Made by a program: the position numbers and the translations under genes. The notes below the pieces were generated by a model that was given only the letters and a program-made list of their open reading frames with translations, did no database searches and was not told where the DNA came from. From NCBI RefSeq assembly GCF_013155385.1, contig NZ_JABJUQ010000007.1, forward strand, positions 2,648,001 to 2,712,000: a stretch of 64,000 bases of DNA. The letters are read 5' to 3'. Below are positions 8,865-17,466 of the stretch, one piece after another (position 1 is the stretch's first letter; the number at the start of each line of letters is the position of its first letter). The stretch comes from Bacillus sp. WMMC1349. Lineage in GTDB: Bacteria; Bacillota; Bacilli; Bacillales; Bacillaceae.

Positions 8865-11504
8865 TTATTTCGCGTCATACCAAGAAGATCCTGATGCACT
8901 ATCGACTTTAAGTGGAACATCGAGTTGCAGCGCATTCTCCATCACTTCAGGTACAAGCTTTTCTAGCACTTTGATCTCTTCTTCAGGCGCTTCAAAAATT
9001 AATTCATCGTGCACCTGCAATAATAGTTTAGCTTGAAGGTTTTCTTCTTTCAGCTTGGCCGCCATTTCAATCATGGCTTTTTTAATAATATCTGCGGCAC
9101 TTCCTTGTATCGGTGTGTTCATCGCTGTCCTCTCGGCAAAGCTGCGCAGGTTAAAGTTTCTGCTAGTAAGCTCAGGAATATATCTTCTTCTGCTCAATAG
9201 TGTTGTCACATAACCTTTTTGTTTTGCATCTTGAACAGTTTCTTCCATATATTCTTTAACACCCGAAAAGCTGTCAAAATAACGTTCAATAAATGCAGCC
9301 GCTTCTTTTCTTGTAATTCCGAGGTTTTGCGATAGTCCATAATCACTAATCCCGTAAACAATTCCGAAATTGACAGCTTTCGCTTGTCTTCTCATCGCCC
9401 CTGTCACTTCTGATTCAGAAACATGAAATACATCCATCGCTGTTTTTGTGTGAACATCCATATCATTTGTAAATGCTTCAATTAAGTTTTTGTCCTTCGA
9501 AATATGTGCCAACACTCTTAACTCGATTTGGGAGTAATCCGCTGCAAACATCAGCCAGCCTTTTTGTGAAGGAACAAATGCTTGGCGAATTTTCCGTCCT
9601 TCCTCAAGACGAATCGGGATATTTTGCAAGTTAGGGTCAGTTGAGCTAAGCCTTCCTGTCTGCGTTAATGCTTGATTAAAACGAGTATGCACCTTACAAG
9701 TATCTTTACGAATTACTTTTAAAAGCCCTTCAACATATGTCGACTGTAGCTTACCAATCTGTCTGTAGTGAAGAATATCTTCGATGATGATATGCTTGTC
9801 ACGAAGCTTTTCTAAAACATCTGCTGATGTAGAAAAGCCTGTTTTTGTTTTTTTGATGACCGGAAGCCCAAGTTTTTCAAACAAGATCACACCAAGCTGT
9901 TTAGGTGAATTAATATTAAAAGTTTCTCCCGCTGATTCATGAATTCGTTTTTCGTACTCTTTCAGTTTTCCTGTCAATTCCTCACCCATGTTTTTGAGTC
10001 TGTCAACATCAACTTGAACACCGATCGACTCCATTTCGCCAAGAATGTGGGCAAGCGGCATTTCAAGCTCTTCAAACAGTGCCAACTGCTTGTTTTTTTC
10101 CAGTTCTTCTAACAGTTTTTCATGGAGCATTGAAATGGCTTGTCCTTTCCTAGCTAAATGAACAGCAAGTTCGTTTTCACTGGGAACGGCTTGTTTGGCC
10201 CCTTTTCCGTAGACCGCTTCATCTGAGGAAACAATTTTCAATTGATATTCCCTTGCAACACTTGCGACATCATCAAATGAATGGCCTGGATTGATAATGT
10301 ATGCAGCAAGCAGTGCATCAAACTCAGCTCCTCTCAGTTCAATTCCTTGCCAACGCAAGGCGACAACAGCGCGTTTAGCATCAAATACCCATTTCTGTTT
10401 CGTTTCATCCTCAACCCATTTTTTAAAATCTTCAGAGTTGATGGCAATGTCTTTAGGAAGAAAGAAAGCGCCATTTTGATTAACAATGGAAAAACCAAGA
10501 ATCTCTGCTTCATGATAGTTATCTCCGAGCTGTTCGACTACAAATGAAGCAGGTGAAGCAAATAAATCATTTGTGATGCTGGTCACCATGTTTACATCGA
10601 TCTCTTCAAACTGTTCCTCCCTTGATTGTTCCGGGTCTTCACCGATCCGCTCAAGTAAAGAGTTAAAACCAAGATCTTTGTATATTTTCAAAACAGCTTC
10701 CCTATCAAAACCTTCATATTCAAGACCGTTCAAACGAATATCGAGTGGGGCTTCTGTCATAATCGTTGCAAGCTGTTTGCTCATTAAAGCCTGCTCTTGA
10801 AATTCAGCCAGCTTTTCTTTTAATTTTTTTCCGCTTACCTCATCGATAGATGATAGAAGTTCCTCAACAGTGTGAAATTGCTTTAATAATTTGATCGCTG
10901 TTTTTTCCCCGACGCCTGGTACGCCTGGTATATTGTCTGATGTGTCTCCCATTAAACCTTTCATATCAATGATTTGCTCAGGGGTCAGCCCATATTTTTC
11001 CTGAACATGATCAGGTGTATAATATTCAACATCTGTGATCCCTTTTTTCGTAATGGCTACGGTTGTCTCTTTTGTTGCAAGTTGTGTTAAATCCTTATCA
11101 CCGGAGAAAATCTTAACTTCAAAACCGTCTTTTTCAGCAGATTTGGCTAGTGTTCCAATAATATCATCAGCCTCATAATGTTCAAGTTCATATCTGGCGA
11201 TGCGGTGGGCATCTAAGAGTTCATGAATAAACGGCATTTGTTCTGAAAGTTCAGGGGGTGTCTTCTGCCTGCCTCCTTTATATTCTTTAAATGTTTTATG
11301 TCTGAATGTCGTCTTTCCTGCATCAAAAGCAACAAGCATATGGGTCGGTTTTTCTTCTTCTAGCATTTTCATTAAGATCATCGTAAAGCCGTATACTGCA
11401 TTTGTATGTATTCCTTTTTCATTGCTGAGAAGAGGCAATGCGTAAAAGGCACGATAAGCCAAGCTATTTCCGTCAACCAGCACCATTTTTTTTCTGTTCG
11501 TCAT
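8865..11504 (-). CDS. polA: DNA polymerase I
   Basis: Repair and Okazaki-fragment-maturation polymerase, 879 residues (B. subtilis 880). The N-terminal 5'-3' exonuclease contains LVDGNSLAYRAF and SGDKDLTQL. The central 3'-5' exonuclease-like domain lacks the usual acidic residues (for example FDAKRAV where an active enzyme has a DxE pair), as in other Bacillus Pol I. The polymerase domain has motif A DYSQIELR, the O helix RRQAKAVNFGIVYG and motif C QVHDELIF. Confidence 0.97.
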   Translation of the reverse strand: MTNRKKMVLVDGNSLAYRAFYALPLLSNEKGIHTNAVYGFTMILMKMLEEEKPTHMLVAFDAGKTTFRHKTFKEYKGGRQKTPPELSEQMPFIHELLDAHRIARYELEHYEADDIIGTLAKSAEKDGFEVKIFSGDKDLTQLATKETTVAITKKGITDVEYYTPDHVQEKYGLTPEQIIDMKGLMGDTSDNIPGVPGVGEKTAIKLLKQFHTVEELLSSIDEVSGKKLKEKLAEFQEQALMSKQLATIMTEAPLDIRLNGLEYEGFDREAVLKIYKDLGFNSLLERIGEDPEQSREEQFEEIDVNMVTSITNDLFASPASFVVEQLGDNYHEAEILGFSIVNQNGAFFLPKDIAINSEDFKKWVEDETKQKWVFDAKRAVVALRWQGIELRGAEFDALLAAYIINPGHSFDDVASVAREYQLKIVSSDEAVYGKGAKQAVPSENELAVHLARKGQAISMLHEKLLEELEKNKQLALFEELEMPLAHILGEMESIGVQVDVDRLKNMGEELTGKLKEYEKRIHESAGETFNINSPKQLGVILFEKLGLPVIKKTKTGFSTSADVLEKLRDKHIIIEDILHYRQIGKLQSTYVEGLLKVIRKDTCKVHTRFNQALTQTGRLSSTDPNLQNIPIRLEEGRKIRQAFVPSQKGWLMFAADYSQIELRVLAHISKDKNLIEAFTNDMDVHTKTAMDVFHVSESEVTGAMRRQAKAVNFGIVYGISDYGLSQNLGITRKEAAAFIERYFDSFSGVKEYMEETVQDAKQKGYVTTLLSRRRYIPELTSRNFNLRSFAERTAMNTPIQGSAADIIKKAMIEMAAKLKEENLQAKLLLQVHDELIFEAPEEEIKVLEKLVPEVMENALQLDVPLKVDSASGSSWYDAK

Positions 11505-11606
11505 CTTGATCCTCCTAAAAAGCCCTTATAAGAACTTCCATCGTCTTCATATTGATCTATTGTTTATTTTAGCAAAGTTCATTTTGAAAGGAAAATTGTT
11601 GAGAAA

Positions 11607-11642
11607 ACAAAAAAAAGGACGCGAGTACTCTCGCGCCCGTCC
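11607..11642 (-). terminator. Terminator after phoP-phoR
   Basis: Minus-strand GC-rich hairpin (GGACGGGCGCGAG, loop AGTA, CTCGCGTCC) followed by a T8 run, between phoR and polA. Confidence 0.85.
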
Positions 11643-11733
11643 AATTGGCTCCTTGGATGAAGGGGTTCACTGATATATTATCAATGAAGTTTTAATCGTG
11701 TATATGAAAGGTGTTAAGCCTTTGTAAAGATTG

Positions 11734-13467
11734 TTAACGTTCTCCACGTTTTAAGCGAACGGTAAAAATAGTACCTTCTCCTTGCTCACTTTCAACATCG
11801 ATTTCTCCATGGTGTGCTTCAACCAGATGTTTGACGATCGCAAGACCAAGGCCTGTGCCTCCTGAATTTCTGCTTCTATCTTTATCAATTCTATAAAAGC
11901 GCTCAAAAATTCTTGAGATTTCTTCATGTTTGATGCCAATGCCTGTGTCCTTCACTTTAACTTGCACCACACTCTGTAAGACTTCAGCTGAAATGGTTAC
12001 AGTCCCATTTTCTGATGTGTATGTCAAGGCATTATTGACTAAATTTAAAAAAATTTGCTTTAATCTGTGAGGATCTCCAGAAGCAAGTGCCGTTTCTTTC
12101 GGTTTGTTCAACTTCAGTACGATCTTTTTTTCCTCAGCTTTACTTTTTAATAGCATTTCAATTTCTTCAAGTAATTCACCGATATCACACTCTTGAATAT
12201 TTAAAGTAAAGGTTTGCTGCTCAATTTTGGAAAGATCTAAAAGATCTTGAATGAGGGTTTCAAGACGTCCGCTTTCTTTTAAAATAATCGAGAGAAATTG
12301 CTGCAGCGTTTCTCGTTCATTCATCGCCCCATCTAACAGTGTTTCAGTAAATCCTTTGATCGAAGTAATTGGCGTTTTTAATTCGTGGGAAACATTCGCA
12401 ACAAAATCTTTTCTCATCTCTTCAAGCTGTTTTCTCTCTGTCATATCATGGAAAACAAGAACAATCCCTTTCCATTCATCATTAATACCGATAATCGGAA
12501 CCCCATCAATTTCAAAATATCTTCTTTCAATCTTAATCGGCAGATGAAACATTTTGCGGACTTTTGTTTCGGTCATAAAAATTGCTTCGATGAGATCGAT
12601 GATTTCTTCATGTTCCAACACTTCGTGATAAAAGTGGTAAAGAAGCTGGTCAGCTTCAACATGGAATTGCTTTTGATAAGCTCGATTCACTAAATGAATA
12701 TAGCCTTTTCCGTCAATTAAAATCAGTCCGGAATCGATATTTTCAATCACAGTTTGCAGGCGATCCCGTTGCATTTCCTGTGCTCTTGTCATGTCTTGCA
12801 AATTTTGAGCAAGCATATTAATCGACTGGCTAAGCATTGTCTCATCTTCATTATATGTCCTTGCTTTATAATTTCCTTTTGCAAGCTCAATTGCAACTTG
12901 AGTTGCCGATTCAATCGGATTTGTATATTGAGAAGTGATTCTTGCACCAAGCCCAGCTATAATGAGAAAAGCCGTTCCAAGACTAACGCCAAGAAGAATC
13001 CAAATCTTTTGATCGATATCATGTAACGGTTCAATCGTTGAACGAATCAACATGTAGCCGTGTAGTTTTCCACTATCCTTTAATGGTTGCACATAGTGAA
13101 AGATTGATTCGTCATCAGTCTTTATTTGAAAACCTTCTTCTTTATCGTTTTCTATTATTTGTTTGATCACATGACCTTCAGGATATTTTCCATCATGAAA
13201 AAGAACCCGACCTTTTGTATCGATAACTGAGATATCACTATCCAGTTCTCGGCTTGTTTTTTTTAATAACGCAATTTGCTTTTGAGATGTAAGCTGCTCA
13301 GTATCGACCAATGAAGAAATCAAGCTAGTTTCTTCTTCAATATGATGAATTAGTTTTGCGTCGTAATTTGTGTGAAACAAATGCACAAGAAGAAAACCGA
13401 GTGATGCAAATACAAAAATCAGGAGCGTTAAAAGGGCCGCTAAAAGTCGCGTCCGAAATTTAATCAT
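11734..13467 (-). CDS. phoR: Phosphate-limitation sensor histidine kinase PhoR
   Basis: Membrane sensor kinase of the phosphate-starvation response, 577 residues (B. subtilis 579). Two membrane helices (about 8-30 and 155-175) flank an extracytoplasmic PAS-like domain. HAMP and cytoplasmic PAS regions follow. The phosphoacceptor His is in NVSHELKTPITS near residue 361. ATPase boxes are NLVNNALTYT, DTGIGI and GTGLGLAIVKHL. The start codon overlaps the phoP end by 8 nt, indicating translational coupling. Confidence 0.96.
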   Translation of the reverse strand: MIKFRTRLLAALLTLLIFVFASLGFLLVHLFHTNYDAKLIHHIEEETSLISSLVDTEQLTSQKQIALLKKTSRELDSDISVIDTKGRVLFHDGKYPEGHVIKQIIENDKEEGFQIKTDDESIFHYVQPLKDSGKLHGYMLIRSTIEPLHDIDQKIWILLGVSLGTAFLIIAGLGARITSQYTNPIESATQVAIELAKGNYKARTYNEDETMLSQSINMLAQNLQDMTRAQEMQRDRLQTVIENIDSGLILIDGKGYIHLVNRAYQKQFHVEADQLLYHFYHEVLEHEEIIDLIEAIFMTETKVRKMFHLPIKIERRYFEIDGVPIIGINDEWKGIVLVFHDMTERKQLEEMRKDFVANVSHELKTPITSIKGFTETLLDGAMNERETLQQFLSIILKESGRLETLIQDLLDLSKIEQQTFTLNIQECDIGELLEEIEMLLKSKAEEKKIVLKLNKPKETALASGDPHRLKQIFLNLVNNALTYTSENGTVTISAEVLQSVVQVKVKDTGIGIKHEEISRIFERFYRIDKDRSRNSGGTGLGLAIVKHLVEAHHGEIDVESEQGEGTIFTVRLKRGER

Positions 13468-14182
13468 TCAGTTTCGGCTCCTCCATTTTGTAACCCAAAC
13501 CTCTGATTGTTTTTATGTATTGAGGTTTTTTCGTGTTTTGTTCTATTTTGTCACGCAAATGGCTAATATGGACATCGACAATCCGCGTATCTCCGGCAAA
13601 GTCATAATTCCAAACCGCATTCAAAAGCAGGTCTCTCGTCAACACTCTTCCTTTATGTTTTCCAAGATAAAGCAACAACTCAAATTCCTTCGGTGTCAGT
13701 TCAAGCCGCTCATCTTGAAAATATACCTCATAATGTTCCGGTAGTATTTTAAGGTCGCCAATCAAAAGTTCGGATGCATCCGTTTCTTCTGCTTCATCAG
13801 GCAGAACAGCGACCGACTGCGTTCTTCTTAAAATTGCTTTGACTCTTGCAGTAACCTCCCGCGGACTGAACGGTTTTGTCATATAATCATCGGCTCCGAG
13901 TTCAAGTCCTAGCACTTTATCAAATTCATCGTCTTTTGCAGTCAGCATTAAAATCGGATACATGAGTTTTTGCTGTCTCAATTCCTTACAAACTTCAATA
14001 CCATCCATTTTTGGCAACATAAGATCGAGCACAATTAAATCAGGCTTCTCTTCGATGGCTTTTAATAAGCCGCTCTCTCCATCCATAGCTGTCACCACAT
14101 GATAGCCGGACCGTTCAAGATTATATTTAAGAAGTGTCACAATCGATTCTTCATCATCAACAACTAATATTTTTTTGCTCAT
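13460..14182 (-). CDS. phoP: Phosphate response regulator PhoP
   Basis: OmpR-type response regulator, 240 residues, the B. subtilis length. The receiver domain has D10-E11 acidic residues, the phosphoacceptor D53 (VLDLMLPKMD) and the conserved lysine in MLTAKDDEF. The C-terminal winged helix ends in IRGLGYKME. I chose the ATG at 14182 because GGAGG lies 6 nt upstream; the frame runs 30 codons further but includes a low-complexity repeat. Confidence 0.97.
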   Translation of the reverse strand: MSKKILVVDDEESIVTLLKYNLERSGYHVVTAMDGESGLLKAIEEKPDLIVLDLMLPKMDGIEVCKELRQQKLMYPILMLTAKDDEFDKVLGLELGADDYMTKPFSPREVTARVKAILRRTQSVAVLPDEAEETDASELLIGDLKILPEHYEVYFQDERLELTPKEFELLLYLGKHKGRVLTRDLLLNAVWNYDFAGDTRIVDVHISHLRDKIEQNTKKPQYIKTIRGLGYKMEEPKLND

Positions 14183-14215
14183 GACATGCCTCCAGGCTTT
14201 ATATTTCCCCGACAT

Positions 14216-14239
14216 CTCTATCTCTATCTCTATCTGTAT
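14216..14239. repeat. Hexanucleotide tandem repeat in the phoP leader
   Basis: Three exact CTCTAT units plus a fourth, CTGTAT, in tandem (plus-strand view). They sit between the predicted phoP promoter and its ribosome site. Confidence 0.85.
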
Positions 14240-14243
14240 TCTT

Positions 14244-14272
14244 ATTTTAACGAACTTCGACCTGTTCGACAA
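14244..14272 (-). promoter_or_regulatory. Likely sigmaA promoter of phoP-phoR
   Basis: Minus-strand TTGTCG (14267-14272), 17-nt spacer, TAAAAT (14244-14249). I saw no clear run of TTAACA-type Pho boxes next to it. Confidence 0.5.
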
Positions 14273-14362
14273 TTTGAATTTTTATTTAATTAATCCGATC
14301 ACCGTTTTATTGTATGTTCGGGTAGATGATTATGAATAGATATATGCTCTGGGGGCATGTTT

Positions 14363-14467
14363 ATGTCTTGTTTTTCAATTGATTACATATATTCAATCCG
14401 TACTCGTGTTCAGAAGGTACTACGACATCTGCTGATTTCTGAAAAGATAAACAGATATGACGAATGA
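14363..14467 (+). CDS. Small ORF 1 of a coupled pair (unrecognised)
   Basis: A 34-codon ORF starting at ATG 14363, 7 nt after a GGGGG stretch. Its TGA stop overlaps the ATG of the next ORF (ATGA at 14464-14467), the usual sign of translational coupling. The peptide is basic (IRTRVQKVLRHLL) with no membrane span. I recognise no family. It may be a remnant of a longer gene. Confidence 0.3.
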   Translation: MSCFSIDYIYSIRTRVQKVLRHLLISEKINRYDE

Positions 14468-14592
14468 ACAATCTCTTTTTAAAGTTAGATGACAAGACAA
14501 AAGAGATAATCATAAATTTATTAAGAGACATAAAAAGCGAAGATCCAAAAATGTTTAGCAATGCTGTAGATGAAGTATTAAAAGCAATATAA
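14464..14592 (+). CDS. Small ORF 2 of a coupled pair (unrecognised)
   Basis: A 42-codon ORF overlapping the previous stop as ATGA. It reads like genuine coding sequence: amphipathic and charged, with LDDKTKEIIINLLRDIK followed by DEVLKAI at the C-terminus. It could be a small helical regulator or the C-terminal end of a decayed protein. A terminator-like hairpin follows 3 nt after the stop, which supports a real plus-strand transcript. Confidence 0.4.
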   Translation: MNNLFLKLDDKTKEIIINLLRDIKSEDPKMFSNAVDEVLKAI

Positions 14593-14594
14593 TG

Positions 14595-14634
14595 AAAGCC
14601 ACCTTAATTGCCTAAAGACCTTTTTGGTGGTTTT
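14595..14634 (+). terminator. Terminator-like hairpin after the small ORF pair
   Basis: AAAGCCACC pairs with GGTGGTTTT (one G-T wobble) around a 22-nt loop, ending in a short T tract. Confidence 0.5.
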
Positions 14635-14824
14635 AAGGGTTTGTCAAGAAAAGTGTGTAAAAGAGAGAGCGTACGGCTCTACTTCTCAGTTTAGTTTTTT
14701 TATTGTTAAACTATGAATATACAGCAAAAACCTTTAGCGTCGCTGAGCATGCACTAACCGCCTATAAAACAACGAAAGGCATACAAGGGCGGAAACGGTC
14801 GCATACGGCTTTGTCGCTTCAAAT

Positions 14825-14926
14825 GGGGCTGTCCTCTGAATAAAAATTGGGGAATTTGCTCGCTTTCCGCAGGAGTCTCGCAATTCCCCCTGATTTATGT
14901 TGAAAAAGGACTTTTTAGACAGCTCC
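14825..14926 (+). mobile_element. MITE-like inverted-repeat element, copy 1
   Basis: A 102-bp unit bounded by GGGGCTGTC and GACAGCTCC. It contains GAATAAAAATT, a CGCTTTCC segment, GAGTCTCGCAA, CCCCTGAT, ATGTTGA and AAGGACTTTTTAGACAG. The same ordered blocks recur at 36871-36985 and 62161-62293. It has no coding capacity. Confidence 0.7.
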
Positions 14927-14941
14927 TTCATAGGTAAAGAT

Positions 14942-15061
14942 ATGCTTGGTGAGAAAGTCTCAGCGGAAAAACAGCAAGGACTGAAGTGGCAAAATGGAGA
15001 GCGCAAAATAAGTACACTTGACACGAGCTTGATGATGGTAAAACCATGCAATTATTTCTGA
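14942..15061 (+). other. Short ORF or gene fragment in the phoP-mdh island
   Basis: A 39-codon open frame (starts MLGEKVSAEKQQGLKW) directly after repeat copy 1 and before the immunity-like gene. It has a weak AGG site. It could be the 3' end of a lost gene upstream of the immunity-like ORF; I recognise no family. Confidence 0.2.
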
Positions 15062-15133
15062 GGAGTATTCATTCTAAATTTAGGCATCTTGGTGGTTTAG
15101 TGAAGTAAAATAAGAAAGGGTAATTACCTAAAA

Positions 15134-15610
15134 ATGAAAAAAGACGAATTGTTTGGAGAAATTGTTTATGAAGATTCGTGGACAAGAATGGCATAAATAA
15201 CAATGTTTGACAAAAAACGAAAAATACTTTTGAACATTTATGGTGAAGAGAATGAGGAGATTACTCAGAACCAAAGGGATGCGTTTTCACAATTTCATGC
15301 AAGTATGCCCATCGTAATAAAGGAAAGTGAGGAAGAGGTTTTCAAGTATTATTTAGAAAACTTTGAAGATCACAGGGCGATGCAAAGTGATAGTGAAGAA
15401 GTAGAAAAAAATGCTCCTACAATTTCATCAATAGAAGAACTAGGGAAACTTGTAACGCTAACATGCTTATTAATTAGATATGATTTTGAAGATGGAGTTA
15501 GAAGAGTAGGGATATTATGTGATTGCACTTGGGAACCAGAACATGGATTAGGAATTAGTATTGAGAATGAAAAAGTAATAGAAGTAGGACTTCAAGATAT
15601 TGTACTATAA
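15134..15610 (+). pseudogene. Immunity-like (DUF2262/DUF6985-type) gene with one in-frame stop
   Basis: The frame opens at ATG 15134 (MKKDELFGEIVYEDSW), meets a TAA at 15194-15196, then continues in the same frame to 15610. The intact 3' part can be read from ATG 15203 as 135 residues but has no ribosome site. The C-terminal signature LCDCTWEPEHGLGI followed by ENEKVIEVG resembles small cytosolic proteins often found beside polymorphic toxins in Bacillus; the family name is from memory. The protein is acidic and soluble. The single stop suggests recent inactivation or readthrough. Confidence 0.6.
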
Positions 15611-15799
15611 TATTTTAAATCAGAAGCGGTTATTCATTTGACAACGAGATTCGATTAAGGTTATATCTTCAGAAGTTGCTATAAAACTAGCATAAGCTGA
15701 TATGATAAATTACTAGAAATGAACAATAACGCTGTGCATAAGTAACAAACTATTAAACTTAGATAACAATAAACAAAAAGCACGCAGCAGGTGTTTTTG
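15611..15799. other. Non-coding stretch before the IS110 remnant
   Basis: AT-rich sequence between the immunity-like gene and the transposase remnant. I see no gene, clear promoter or hairpin in it. Confidence 0.4.
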
Positions 15800-16217
15800 T
15801 TTTTGCTTGGGGGCTTTCCCATAAGTCGATTTTTGACTCCCTTTAAGATTTTTTCAAAGTTGTGTTGCGCACACCAAATTAGACCTAATGAAATAATTAT
15901 TTTTTCGCTAGCCAATTATCTTCAAGGAGGGCGACTCCTTTCTCTTCTGCTCGCATCGAAGCCATTTATACGGCAATATGTATATATCATAGTCTTGAAA
16001 GAACCGTTCTAACGTTTTGGAATATACACCTGTTGCTTCAAAAATCATTTCAGGTCTTGTCCATCTCGATGAGTTAGGGCTTGAAGTATTCTATGAAGTT
16101 GTTCAAAAGAGGGGCGATTATGGTCAATCTCTTTTTCTGCTCACATTGACGATACTGATTGTAAATAACCATTGGACTTTTGCCCATACTGACATCAAGG
16201 GCGACTACATGTTTCAT
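15800..16217 (-). pseudogene. Decayed IS110-family transposase (N-terminal part)
   Basis: On the minus strand, ATG at 16217 with a GGAAG site begins a reading that gives VVALDVSMGKSPMVIY, the DEDD-type N-terminus of IS110 recombinases. After a frameshift, the conserved EMIFEATGVYSKTLERF block follows near 16040. Further frameshifts and stops then break the frame, and the C-terminal serine domain is missing. This is a dead element. The noncoding segment upstream (16218-16350) may be what remains of its left end. Confidence 0.75.
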
Positions 16218-16352
16218 TATCTTCCGCTTTTTTAGCCAACCATAAAAGCCTTATCGATTCCATTTTCTTATACACGGTCTCAGAGGGCCTGACATATATA
16301 GTGCGGACTCTAAATGGTCTCGGGGCTGTTCGTCCTTTCTTCACTTCTGCTA

Positions 16353-16394
16353 TAAAAAATAGTAGCACAAACCACAGTCTTGGTCTGCGCTACT
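16353..16394 (-). terminator. Terminator of the citZ-icd-mdh operon
   Basis: Minus-strand stem AGTAGCGCAGACC/GGTTTGTGCTACT (13 pairs with wobbles, 8-nt loop) followed by ATTTTTT. It lies about 100 nt past the mdh stop. Confidence 0.85.
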
Positions 16395-16489
16395 AATGTC
16401 AGTATGTTTTTTGTTTAGCAGTTATCAAACACTTTCTTTAACCCTTTGTGCCTCAAATCTAGTCCTTTAGACACTTCCTGTCCGAATAC

Positions 16490-17428
16490 TTAAGAGAGCA
16501 CTTTCATGACGTTTTTAACGGATTGAACAGATTGATCAAGCTGTTTCTTTTCATCTTCCATCAGTTCCAGTTCAATGATCTTTTCAAGACCGTTTCCACC
16601 GATAATTGTTGGTACTCCTAGATAGATTCCATTGTAGCCATATTCACCTTCAAGATAAGCAATTGTCGGTAAAACGCGACGTTGATCTTTCAAGATTGCC
16701 TCAACCATTTCAGTTAAGGAAGCAGCAGGAGCATAATAGGCACTACCGTTTCCTAGCAGATTTACAATCTCTCCTCCGCCTTTTCTTGTCCTTTCAACAA
16801 TTGCATCAATGCGATCTTTTGGAAGAAGTGTTTCCAGCGGGATTCCGCCTGCATATGAGTAACGGACCAGTGGGACCATATCATCTCCATGTCCACCTAG
16901 TACAAAACCTGTGATATCTTTGACAGAAAGGTTTAGTTCTTCAGCAACAAACGTTCTGAATCGTGCTGTATCCAATACCCCTGATTGACCAATAACCCGT
17001 TCTTTTGGAAAACCAGATTCTTTGTATACGGCATATGTCATCGCATCAACAGGATTGGTCAAGACGATAATCATACATTCAGGTGAATATTTGACGATCT
17101 CTTTTGTTACACTTCTCATAATTTTTTCATTCGTTGCGACAAGGTCATCACGGCTCATTCCCGGTTTTCTGGCGATTCCCGCGGTAATGACGACAATATC
17201 TGAATCAGCTGTATCTTCATAATTCGCCGTCCCTTTAATACTAGCATCAAACCCTTGAACAGGACTAGCTTCTAACATATCCAGTGCTTTCCCCTTTGTA
17301 GGATTCTCCAGTTGAGGAATGTCAACCAATACGACATCAGCCAACTCTTTTTGAGCTGTTAAAAATGCAGTTGTTGCACCTGTAAAACCAGCTCCAATCA
17401 CAGATACTTTATTACGCTTCTTTCCCAT
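16490..17428 (-). CDS. mdh: Malate dehydrogenase
   Basis: NAD-dependent malate/oxaloacetate interconversion in the TCA cycle. 312 residues, identical in length to B. subtilis Mdh, of the LDH-like tetrameric type. The nucleotide-binding loop [10 protein letters not shown] is near 12-21; substrate arginines include the one in RKPGMSRDD; the catalytic histidine is in [10 protein letters not shown]. It is the third gene of citZ-icd-mdh, 38 nt after icd. Confidence 0.97.
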   Translation of the reverse strand: MGKKRNKVSVIGAGFTGATTAFLTAQKELADVVLVDIPQLENPTKGKALDMLEASPVQGFDASIKGTANYEDTADSDIVVITAGIARKPGMSRDDLVATNEKIMRSVTKEIVKYSPECMIIVLTNPVDAMTYAVYKESGFPKERVIGQSGVLDTARFRTFVAEELNLSVKDITGFVLGGHGDDMVPLVRYSYAGGIPLETLLPKDRIDAIVERTRKGGGEIVNLLGNGSAYYAPAASLTEMVEAILKDQRRVLPTIAYLEGEYGYNGIYLGVPTIIGGNGLEKIIELELMEDEKKQLDQSVQSVKNVMKVLS

Positions 17429-17466
17429 GTTTCTCTACCCCTTTTAGTTGTTATTGTCACAGTTTA

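Noticed and set aside
14361-14561. 66-codon minus-strand ORF opposite the small ORF pair
   Set aside because: No ribosome site; the plus-strand pair has coupling, a ribosome site and a terminator.
14734-15051. 105-codon minus-strand ORF across repeat copy 1
   Set aside because: It runs through the non-coding repeat and has serine/cysteine-rich, non-coding-like composition.
15679-15915. 78-codon minus-strand ORF
   Set aside because: Overlaps the frame-shifted IS110 remnant; it is decay product rather than a separate gene.
16361-16394. Inverted repeat as an IS110 end
   Set aside because: The T run on the minus strand and position after mdh make it the operon terminator.
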